A DNA stretch of 64,000 nucleotides, taken from NCBI RefSeq assembly GCF_022539315.1, contig NC_066333.1, forward strand, positions 11,809,001 to 11,873,000, written 5' to 3'. Source of the stretch: Serinus canaria (taxonomy: Eukaryota > Chordata > Aves > Passeriformes > Fringillidae). The first letter of the stretch is position 1. Each line of letters starts with the position of its first letter. The notes below the pieces were generated by a model. It was given only the letters and a program-made list of their open reading frames with translations, was not told where the DNA came from and did not search any database. Shown here piece by piece: positions 24,609-35,352 of the stretch. The position numbers were made by a program, and so were the translations under genes.

Positions 24609-24780
24609 CCTGGATTCACTTCCAATCCCTCCTAATGACTACAGGTTAAATCATGGAACTGTTTTACGCCTTGGTTTACACCTCAGTGACACATAAAATC
24701 CCCACCTCAGAGGGCCTCACAGTTCACCAACACCTGGGAATGACAAAACTGCTGCTTCAGAAGTGCCAAGTGTATATTAT
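24609..24780 (+). mobile_element. MIR-like SINE relic (core and tail region)
   Basis: The order of words follows an amniote MIR-type SINE: 'tggattcacttccaatccct', a 'taatgactacaggttaaatc' equivalent of the 'tgtgtgaccttgggcaagtc' core, 'cgccttggtttacacctcag', 'gtgacacataaaatccccac', then 'acctcagagggcctcacag'. These correspond to the family words 'tgcctcagtttccccatctg', 'taaaatggggataat' and 'acctcacagggttgttgtgag'. The copy is old and diverged. No coding potential is implied. Confidence 0.5.
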
Positions 24781-26084
24781 GGGATAAACTGTTCCTGTGG
24801 TGTTGAGAGATGTAATGTAGATGAAGCTGATGCAATGTAGACATATGTCTCCATCTGTGCCTCCATGTTAGGGATTATTCTGGATGCACTGACTGCCACA
24901 ACCAGATTTTCCCTAGCAAGACGAATCAGAGTTAAAAAAATTAATAAGAAGAATCTCATGTTGATGAAACCTTCCCAGTGGCTTTGTCATGATGAAAACA
25001 GAAATGGGTGCACAGAATAAATTAATTTGCTGTTCCAATAACTATGATTCACAGTGGGGTGGTTTTTTAATGGCTTGTCTCCCAGTCAGCACACAGTGAA
25101 ACATCTCTGCTGTAGGACATTCCCAGTGCCATATTCTTAAGAATAGCTCTGCTTTGCCTACTGTAGAGATATCTTATGTCTTCAGTTGTGAGTATTGCCA
25201 GATAAAAACCTCTTAGCACTCAGATTTTCTAATCCTCTAGACAAGATTAAAAAATCCAACATCCCCCTATCATTTTCTGCCCTCTCCTGTACCTTGCATT
25301 TCTATCACATCAGCTTAAAATTACCTGATAAGAGAAGTGGGAGTGTGCAATAAATTTGTGCTTCTGTATGGGAAGAATATTCCCTTTGACTTGTATTCAA
25401 TACCTTGGTTTATGAACATTATCATTCTTCCTGATAGCCTGAGTTACTGCACAGAATTGCTGTGGTAGAGCAGGATGAGCTGTGTGAGGGGGTTTTCTCC
25501 TGGCAAGTGTTTGGTAGGAGAGAACTATCAGGAATATTGTTCTTCACCCTGGATGGACGTGTGGGACTGCCTGAGGCAGCTCAGACACATCATGGACTCC
25601 CAGAGAACCCGATGAGTTAGAACTCCTTCTAGAAGAATATTTCTTCCTCCTGTTATAGTTGTACGAATTCCTCTGCCATGCTACCTGGAGACAGGGACAG
25701 AGAAAGGGTTTGGCCCATGATGATGAAGAAGCACTGAATGTAATGATGGTGGTTGCTCGGAATATTTTAAATTGAGTTATCACAAAGCTATGGCCTACAA
25801 AGAATTAATACTGATCCCATTAAAACTTCTGCAAGTGCTCCAGTTTACACAGAGAGAGCTAAACCTTGTGTAGCAGCAGGTATTGGCAGAACATAGCTCT
25901 TGAGCAATAAAACTCAGCAATACTAACTTCATGATTTGGTTTTGCTGTCAGATGGTCATAATTCCACTGCTTCAGGGATTTCAAAGATCTTAGGAAAATG
26001 TAGGTTGCTCTGCTGTCCTTCACAGCCTCTGATATCCTGCTGCTCTTGGGCAGTGGGAAGCTGAGCTTTATTTAAACAATATAA
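24781..26084. other. non-coding stretch, nothing recognised
   Basis: No gene, RNA or repeat is recognised. A small - strand frame at 25544-25783 has no domain. Confidence 0.45.
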
Positions 26085-26340
26085 ATAATATTACTAGAAA
26101 CAGTCAAATTACTTTTGCTTTTTAAAATCATATAGAACATGGTAAAATCCAATGAAATGAAGATGAAAAATATGCTTTAATTTCAGTCTGCACAATCAGA
26201 TGCAATAGTCTGTGTGCAAAAGGATTAACATGCCAAAAATATAACTTGAGGCGAGAAGTGTAACTTCCCTCAGTAAATTAACATCAATAATTATAAGCTG
26301 TAAACAGTTGCAGATATAATTAAGATTCGAGGCCCAAGGG
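26085..26340. promoter_or_regulatory. A/T-rich, TAAT-rich segment (candidate conserved non-coding element)
   Basis: The segment has irregular, non-repetitive A+T-rich sequence with at least seven TAAT/ATTA cores, for example 'aataatattactag', 'aaattaacatcaataattat' and 'gatataattaagattcga'. It lacks homopolymers and has high word complexity. This resembles deeply conserved non-coding elements, but I cannot compare genomes here. Function is inference. Confidence 0.2.
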
Positions 26341-28659
26341 TTGCACATGCCTTGCTGCAACTGATATCAGACTCTATGATCTTGATGTTCCAGTCCCCTC
26401 CAGAGACAGCCAAGTTAAGAACATCCCCCTCTGTGGAAATAATGTATCGACATTTTAGGAGCATTTCCAAAGTTCCTATCTCCCTCTATTTTAAAGACAA
26501 ACTAGGCTCTTTGTCAAAAATTAGTTTTCTGGTTTTCCCTGTGCTATTCCATTATTGTGCCTGCTCTCCTTGCCGCTGATGTGCTGGAACTTCATGTCAA
26601 GACATTATTTTTTTAAAGGGTTAAATTAAGCAAGTTGTTACAATCCCCTGCAGAGAGAGAACTGTCCTCAAAGAGTGGAGGAGATTTCTTTGTTAAATTT
26701 GTTAAAGGGGGAATAAGGAGGAGATGGAGGAGGAGGAAAGGGACCCACTGTGTGGAAGGAAAAAAGCAGAACAGGTGCTTGTGTTTGAAATATCCTTTCA
26801 GAGCTCCAAATCAATGGGAAGAAGAAAGAAGGAAAAATTAGAGTAAGGGTATCAAGTGAAACTATTTGAGCATTTTTCAGGATGTGGAGATTATTGGTAC
26901 CTTAAAGTGGAATATTCACAACTTTGCAGAACAAGACTTTAAAGAAAACAATGGGTTGCTCATCATTATGGGGAAACAGGCCCCAAACTGTTGGTTCAGA
27001 GAGCACTTGTGCTTCAGCAGAGAATTGTTTCTTGTTTTAAGCCGAGGGCTGGACTGTGATAGTGCATTTTGTGGGAATAATCTGCCTTCGGAGTTATAAT
27101 TTTCAGTGCATTATTTGTATCAGTGGAACTCCTTTTGTCTAAGTCCTTATGCAAGTTACAAAGTGCCTTAAGTTGTGTAGAGTTTTCCCTTACTCTAAGA
27201 ACACCTGTTTGTGGCATTTGTGCACTCAGAGGACAGTGAGAATCAGAAATTACTCCTATTCCAGGTCCAGAATGGGCCTTGTTTCTGAACATAAACCATG
27301 TATGAGACATTAATTAATAGTCTGACATTAATTTCATGTGATGGGAGCTGCCCTGTTTGTTCCACTGTGTGGGGAAACCCTCAGATGGCACTTAAACCAA
27401 ATGCAATTTAGCTGCACTTAAAGACATCTGGCCAAGCAGCAAAAGATGGCCTGAGTGTCCAGGGAGAAAAGACCACGACCATCATTTCATCCTTAGGTCA
27501 GGGAAAATAAGTCTGAGCAGTTCTGGAATCTGTGAATGGGGTCTGGGTGATGTTCAGATAATACATCAATGACTTAAATGTTTGCAGCCTTTCAGTACTT
27601 GTAGGATCTGCCTGTCAGGTGTCTTTGAAATGATCCTGTCAAGGTGAAAACTTGGTGTAAATGTGCTTTTACTGACACACTATAGCACAGAACGGCCCAG
27701 TCTGATCACAGACAGAAATTCATAAATTCTCAAAGAAAACAGCCTTTGAAGAGTGTTGAAAGTTGTCCTGTCAAGCAAAATAGAGGCAAAGCCTTCAGCT
27801 CCTGGCTTAACAAAAGAGTGAAAAACAACTGAAGCTTAGGAGAATTGCTTGTCTGTTTGTAGTGATCCTCGTGGTTTGTGGGGAGGCCACATCTTAGGAA
27901 GTTATTGCTGGTAACAGGCACATGCAAAGAGGAGATTGGAAAAAATGGTGCAACAAGTTTTCCTTGATCCTCCTGAAATATTTTTGTTTTCATTGAAAGA
28001 TACAGAAATGCTCATTTCACTGTTAAGAAACCGCTTGGCCAGGAAATTAGAAGAGAAGGAATTTTACTTCAGTGGTTGATTTTTAGAAAAAAACAAAGCA
28101 ACATAAACCCAAGGCTGGCCTGGGAGACCCTGGATGCTTGGGAAAAGCAGAGGTAGGAGCTGCTTAGCTCTTCCCCCAGCTCCACTCTGCTGTTGTCATC
28201 CTCATTTTGCCACCTCACACTCCTCATTGCTGCTCTACCCGTGCCACCCTCCAGCCCTGCCTGGAAGTCACACAAGGTGAAGGCAGCTGAAGTGTTACTC
28301 TAACTCACAGCACCTCTATAAATCTCTTAGTAAAGCACCAGGGTAGTTTTACAAGTGTAATGACTTTTTATTTTATTACCCAGCACGCAGTACATGAAGC
28401 TGCTTTCCCACAATGTATAAATTTAGTGAGGGAGGAAACTCCATTTTCCCCATTGCTCTGCCATCAGTGCCTTTCTGAGATCAGGGAGCATTTGAAATGC
28501 TTCCTCTGCCTAAATTCTGAATGACTAGAAAATAGGTTAAAAGTGCCACTTTGTACTCTAGCACTTTATGAAAGTGTGTTTTGTTTGACAGGACTTAATA
28601 AAAAAATCTTTTAATCTCTGTCACTGTGGGTAGGTGGGAAGGCCAAAAAGTCTAAATGT
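26341..28659. other. non-coding stretch, nothing recognised
   Basis: A purine-rich stretch lies at about 26705-26765. Frames at 26635-26841 and 26866-27099 show no domain. No repeat family is recognised. Confidence 0.45.
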
Positions 28660-28725
28660 TTTAAAGGAAAATTTTAATTAGTATGCAAATTTGACTTTCT
28701 GCATTAAAATGTCATTTACTAAGTA
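28660..28725 (+). promoter_or_regulatory. octamer plus TAAT composite (candidate POU/homeodomain site)
   Basis: An exact ATGCAAAT octamer (28683-28690) lies directly after 'ttttaattagt', placing a TAATTA core a few bases from the POU octamer. This is followed by 'gcattaaaatgtcatttac'. The arrangement fits composite POU/homeodomain sites, but similar octamers occur elsewhere in this window (for example 63989-63996), so chance is likely. Confidence 0.2.
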
Positions 28726-30422
28726 AATGTTGTTGCACTGGAAGTTCAGATATTTGATCATTTTCTGTCAAGGTGCCTTTGCAAATTTCCTGAATGTAAT
28801 AACAGTATTTCAAAAACAAAATAAAATTCTCCTTTTGTTGCACTGCACTGGGTCTGCTCCACCAAAGGCTGTGTGACTGGAATATCTTAAACCAGCCACC
28901 AGCTTATAGTGCCGGTTCTCCTTCCCCCAGTTTGCAAATTTTGTTGTCCTCTCGGTTCTTGCAGAGATTCTCTGAAACAAGGGAGATGAGAAATATACCC
29001 TACATGTCATAAATTTAAATCATTGAAGCATAGCAACAAAATGATTACAAAAACTATTGTAGTCATTAGAATCAAAGGAAATGGTTGCTGAGTTATTGTC
29101 AGCCACCACTGAAGGTTACAGCAGTGCTCAGCATTTACAGGGTTAGGAAAAGCCTTACACACATTTTGAGAGTTAACTGGTTTAATTGTCTCAATAAAAT
29201 ACACATTCCTGTCTCCTGAAGAAGGACAAGGCCAATGGTTGAAGGCCCAGTCTTGCTTTTAACATCGAAAAAGAAACATTCTTATATAAAAGTGGTGGAA
29301 AAATAATTGTAAGACAGAAAAAAGAAAATGGGGAGGGGAAAATTTAATAAAAGCAGGAAATTCCAAGTTAGTTTCTTTCCTTCAGTGTCTGTGGGGTCAG
29401 TGGTTGCTTCTCGCCACCCTGAATGAATGTGGTGTCTCAAACTGCACCTTATATGGAGCTCTTGAGGGATCAGAAACATGGCACGTGGGAGCCATATGTT
29501 CAGCACTTGCCATCATATATTGAGAGCCGAGTTCAGGGCTAAAAACTGATTTAAACATCCATATTTAGAGCTCCTAAGCACAAAATAAGGCACAAATTCT
29601 CATGAAAGTTGAAGACAGAAGAGAAAAAGCTGTGACCCAACATAGAAGTGGTTTTAAAAAAGAAAGGAAAAGGCTGGGGGAAGGATGGAAAGAAGGAAAA
29701 ATTTGGTTTCTTTGAGTGCCAAGTGCCTGCCCTGGGAATGCAGATCCCTGGCTAAGGGCTGCAGTGGGAAGGTGTGACAAGGCTGGTGGATGTGGAGGCC
29801 TGAAGGCTTGTTGGGAATGATGTGCTCACTCTGGATCCATCAAAGGTCAGAGGAGAAGGAACCCCTGCAGTGTGAGGAGAGGGGGATTGCTCTTTCCACC
29901 CTCACCTCATCCTACAAAGGTGCAGATTTGCCTGTGATATCCACACACATGGTGGACAACACAAGTGACAGTCTTTGGCCGAGCTTTCAGGTTTTGTGTA
30001 TGTGTCTGTGTAATTTCATTAACTGGATGTCCCCCATGAACAGAAAATGTGCAGTTGTGTGTTCTTGGTCTCAAGGCTTTTTTCAATAAATCTAAAAACT
30101 GCACATAACCCGGGGCAGCTGTGCTGAGAGGTTCTCTGTGTTCCTCACAGCCTTGTGCTCATTTGCTCATACCCTTACTTGTGTTGTGACCTTGGCTGGA
30201 AGTGCTTTTTGTCCAGGAAGAGTCACTGACCTGACCTTGGATCTGCCTTCCCTGGCAGGGTTGGGATGTGTTGGCAGGAAACCTTCTCTGTTAATGGCTG
30301 TGCCTCTCTTTTGAATGGACACTGGCCGTTGGCTCCTGCCACTGTTAATTGGCCCTTTTGATGTGCATGAACTTTGTGTTATGAAAGAATTTATAGTAGA
30401 TTTTTCTTTTGCATAATAGATA
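28726..30422. other. non-coding stretch, nothing recognised
   Basis: No gene or repeat is recognised. Frames at 29790-30089 (+) and 29907-30104 (-) overlap each other and carry no domain. Confidence 0.45.
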
Positions 30423-30457
30423 TTTTGCTGGTTAAAAAAGAAAAAAAACCAGCAAAA
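30423..30457. repeat. perfect 11-bp inverted repeat around an A-rich loop
   Basis: The arms 'ttttgctggtt' (30423-30433) and 'aaccagcaaaa' (30447-30457) are perfect reverse complements separated by 13 nt made almost entirely of A. A transcript would form a stem with an A-rich loop. Origin and role are unknown. Confidence 0.85.
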
Positions 30458-33400
30458 CCCCAAACTCCATTGCATATGAATGTTTTCACTGTGTTAGCAA
30501 TTTTTGTATCTTATTGGCAATGTTCTAAAGCACTGAAGATCGAGACTGCTCAGTTCCCTAGAGATCCTTGCAATTACAACAAAGACTGCTGGAGCATGAA
30601 GAAAGTAGTTTGGCAAAATGGTCCTCTTTGCTTCCTCTGTCTCATCCTCCCCTCTCTCTGACTTCCAAGTCCTCTTTGCTCAGTTCACTAGACAAACACA
30701 TTGTTTGCTGTTCGCCAGGGCAGATGTTTGTTTAATTCAGCACCTTCTGCTTCTTTCCCCAGCTGGAGGAAAGTCACACTGTTCACTCTTTTCTCTTTAC
30801 AACACCTCTACCCTGCAGCCAAGGTGCAGAAAAAAAGGACAATGGTGCAGCTCATGGCAAATGATTCCATGTTCCAGCATTTCTAGGAGCTTAAGCAGCA
30901 TTTCCTGTATTCTATAAATGGCTCCTGACAGAATGCAGAGAACACCTCACTGGGTTGTCTCACTATGCAAGGAGGTAATATCCAGCCACTGAATATTTAA
31001 TGTAGAGAACAAACCCTCTTCTTTTTGAAAAATCATGAAATCTCAGCTTGAACTGAGTCATGCTCTGATCCAGCTGAGTTCTGCTGGAACCCTGTATTGG
31101 AGAAATGTTTCTGCTTGAGAGAATGTTTGCCTTGTAGATTGGACTGTGATGCAGAGTCAGGCTGCAGAAAGTCTACATAAAATTTGTGTATCCCTTCAGT
31201 GCTGATTTGAGGGCTTAAGAGGGCATATAACTCACTAGATGCTGAGGTGTTGAGGCTCATCCATGTTCCAAATAAACCCTTGCCACTGAAATCTGTGTTC
31301 CAAGAGTCTCAGGAAGAATTTGGATTTATTCCTGCCCCCTCATTCCTGCCTTCCATCCATTCTTGTGTTTGACTGTCACGGTGCTTTCTCCTTCCTTGCA
31401 AATTTCCTCACAAATTTTTGGCTTTGTGCATATCTCCTCCACTTCTTGCCTTACTCATGCATCTGATTTCTCTAAAGCTCTGTGGCTTTCTCTATGTTCC
31501 CTGGACAAAGGATGGCTTCACATTCTAAGCACCAGGTCAGAGAACTTAACTCTAAATGGATCCAGCAGGATGAACAGATATTCTTCTTTCACTTTAACAA
31601 ACAATATAGTGCCATTTTTCCTGATCAGCTTGTGCATTTTCAACAAGTCCAGGGATAATTACCAGATTTATGTCTAAGTAACTATCAATGCAGAGCTGGG
31701 CTTTTATCTCCATGCTGTATGTTTCTGTAAATAAAGAAGCGCTCTAATTGTCATCAGAACCATTTGTTGCAATTTCAATGCTTATAAATAAAGAATAGAC
31801 AATGCAGGTTATTCCTTACAGACTGGAAAAGCTGTATGTTGGCTTGTTACCCCTTGCAGAAGCCAGCCAGAAACTGGAGGTTTTGCAGTGCTTGGTCCTG
31901 AGTGAGTCCTGTAGGGCAGTGTCTGTGACTACATCCCACAGCCCTGCAGGTTTTCCTGATAATGCTGCTGTATTTATTCCTGCTGTGCTGGAAACTAGCA
32001 GACCTATTGGAAACTTTAGCAAACCTTGTTTTGAGTTTCACATTTCTGTTTTACTGCAAAGCTCTTCACTTTTCTAGGATGCACTCTCAGATAAGCCAAC
32101 AGAAGAAGGAACTTCATGAGGATATTATTTTTTTATCTCAAGAAATCACTTTGGATTTAGCTCTGTTTCTGATCCACTGGAAAAATTCTTACCTGCAAGA
32201 TGAAACATTTTCTCACAACAAATACTCCTAATTCACAGAATTCTCTTATTAGCTTCATGTGACATCTTTTGCACAACTGAAATAGACTTCCTTTAAAAAA
32301 AATTTAAAAAAAGGTGGAAATTACCCAATGAAACAGATTCCACATTTTTTATAGTACTGAAAGCTTTTGGGGACAAATAAGTGGTACCAGTGTGACTTGG
32401 AACTGAATTTGGCTTAGCCTTCTCCAGAAGAATGAATCACAGCCTTGTATATGGTAACAGTATAATTCCCTTGATTCCTTCTCTGTCTCATTCTTATCAC
32501 ATCCTTCTTATTTCTTGATTTTATAACTACCATAGACTGGACAGACAAAGATTTTCATATTATAGCACTCTAAATCTTCCTTTCTTTGATGGAGTAAATT
32601 GAATAGCTGATTAGTTTAATGAACCCTTTCTAGTTTAGATCATTGGCCCAGGAAAGCAGCACTTTCAGTTTTCTGTTTCATTCTTCTTAAAGACCAGAAT
32701 ATCTCTGATTCTGTGTTTTCTGTCTGTCCTCATATTGGCAGTGTTAGTGCTGTCAGCAGACACAAACGTCTTCATTTGATATTCAGAATTCCTGATAACA
32801 GATGAGTTTATCTCAGGATCTTTGGTATTACTTTATAAAATCTGTGAGAATTCATGGAATGAAAAGCTTCTGATTTTACCTGGGCTGGAAAGGTAGAAGG
32901 TGTCTGTTGGAAATGATCCAAGGCACAATGACATCAGTGGGAATCTTCCCACAGATGTCAAGAGCCTGTAAAGCACCAGCACAGGTGCTGTTACTGATGA
33001 AGAAGAAAGTTGGGAAATGCCTGTTCTGGCCATGAAGACTTTGTGGTGCAGCTAATTTCAGTTTCTTAGACAACACTTGTGTATTGAAACACTTAATTCC
33101 CTAAAGCATCATTTCTCTCTTCAACTCATGACTCTTTCCAGTAAAGTGTAATGCAAAATGCCACCTGCCAAATTCTTCCCTTGTTTATGTGTTCATAACA
33201 GATCAGTGAACAAAATTCTCCCCTTGCACTTCCTTGGTCTGAGAAGGTAACTCCATGTCAGCCTGTTGAAGGATTACTGGGGGAAATACCCTAAACATTT
33301 TATGAGAGACAAAGGGCCTGTGGATTTCAGCTCAGCTCCATAAATATCAGTGAAGGCAGGATTGAGTCCTTATTATTTCCTGTCCACTGCATTTCTCCCA

Positions 33401-33780
33401 TTTTGTCATGGCAGCTGTGTAGATGGAAACTCCCAAGATTTCTACAGCCAAGTCATCCTTCACCAATAAAGCCATACTGACTCACATAATAGATTAGGCT
33501 GTCACACTAAACCTGACAAACAACATTTAATATGTCTCAAATTGCATCCGGGCAGATATCCCTGTAAATGACCATCCCTACCACGCAGATGTTTCCCATC
33601 TCTTTGGAACAGCTCTGGTGGTCAGGCCAGGCATGAGGCTCTCCTGCTCTTATCCATTACCTTTAGCTTGCAAAAATAGAACTTTTGCACAATGCAGGGC
33701 TGTTATCAGCAGTTCTATATCTGCTTTTGTCTTCTAACTATTCTTTTAACTTACTCCAGCCTCAGGCTGGGTTTTCTTTC

Positions 33781-33796
33781 TTTTTTTTTTTTTTTT
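33781..33796. repeat. poly-T run (16 nt) in a pyrimidine tract
   Basis: Sixteen T follow 'ttttctttc' and precede CAG. It is a simple repeat. It has the form of a strong polypyrimidine tract and acceptor, but the following sequence has no recognisable exon. Confidence 0.85.
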
Positions 33797-35293
33797 CAGA
33801 CAAGCTCTCCCCAGTCTGCCTCCTTCCCAGACTGTTTATGTTTGGAAGACTTCTACATTAGCTGGTGCTAATCTTCACATCCTCACTTATTCCCATTGGC
33901 CTCTCTTCTCCTTTTTCCCATTGGGTTGAGTTTCAGTTGTATCCTCTCCAATTGTTCTTTAACTTTTTTCAGCTTTGTACAGTCAGCCTTCTGGTGCACC
34001 ATAGGGCTCCAAATTGAAATTTCTCTGGGCAGTTCACATTCCCTTATATTTCCATTAGGTGAAAATCTCTTGGGACTCTTGCACTGAGAAATATTTCAGA
34101 TGCAAGGATAACCCTGTTCCAGCTGTGCAGAGGTCTGTGTGAGAGGAGTGATCAATGGGATGGATGCAGCACAAACAGGCTTCCTTGGTTATTCATCAGT
34201 TTATCTGATTGACCCATGAGACAAATAAACCCTTTGTCAAATGCAGGTGTTTTCCTACCTGGCAGGAATCCCAGAGGGCTGCTGACCAAGCTGTTGTAGG
34301 ATTTAGTGGTAGCCAGAACTTCTCAGCACAGCAGCAACTTTGATTACCCAGTGAGGACCTTTAGCTGTTTGCTGGAGGCCAGCTGCTGGAAAACATGTTA
34401 GCCAGCCCATTAACTCATGTTTTACACAATTCACTTGCTCCAGTATGCCCTAGGGATAATTTTTATTAATCCTTAGGTATTAAGACTAAACCAGGGCAAA
34501 TTTTGGTGATGATACCCCCAAAGAAGTCAGTGGCAAAAATCCAGCTGAAGTCAGGTGGGTGCAGGAAGAGCATTGACACAAGCCAAGATATTCACAGTCA
34601 GAACTTGAGCTCTGGCCTTCCAGAGCCTGATGTTTGGATAGAGAGGGCAGCCACAATGTGAGCAGATGCTCTGTCCTTCTTAGCCTCCCATTTCCTCCCT
34701 TTTGCTGCTACGTGCCAGAGATTCACAGAGATCTCTTTCAAAGGCAGGGCTTTGTTTCTTCATCCACTTTCCGGTGTTGTGCTCTGCTTCTTTCTTTCAA
34801 TTTGTCCTAAAAAAAGAGAAAAGTAAAACTAGTTCTATGAGACTACAGGGAGAAAAAAAAATTCTCTGGAGTTTCTTCAGCATCTTGGCTAGAAACACAG
34901 CAAGCACTGTCATTATGGTTAGCAACAAAGGACACAGCATCGCTTCCAGCAAAATCACCACTTACTTCAGTGTGGGTGAGATTAGGCCAGGAAAAACCCC
35001 AACTGAGTTTAATAGAGGAGAAACTGACTTTGGCTGAAACAATAAGCTGTGCTCCAGACCTGCAGTGAGAGCCTTAGATCCAAGTCTCAAGGAGGTACTG
35101 CTTTTCCTCTGGTACCTTCCCCTAGGGGTTCTGCTCATTATTCCACCAAGTCTAACAATCCCTTTTTCCCTCTCTCACAAGCAAGGTCCTTTGTCCATCC
35201 TCATTCAGATCCCCCTTAGCTGAAATGGAGGGGTGCAGGCCGTTCAGATAAGCACAAACTGTAATTAGGTCGTATTCTGAGTAAATAGTATGT

Positions 35294-35352
35294 GGGTGGG
35301 AAAAGGAAGGAAGGGCGAGGGAGAGAGAGCAAATGGGAGAAAGAGGCAGGGG
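35294..35352 (+). repeat. purine-rich tract with G-runs
   Basis: The + strand is almost all purine over about 60 bases, with only a few pyrimidines. It includes GGGTGGG and GGGCGAGGG, so four GGG tracts fall within 35294-35321 with a 12-nt middle loop. Triplex or weak quadruplex formation is possible. No nearby gene is recognised. Confidence 0.6.

Noticed and set aside
33771..33830. strong splice-acceptor-like pyrimidine tract ending in CAG
   Set aside because: The tract is a poly-T simple repeat and no exon-like frame with a donor follows.
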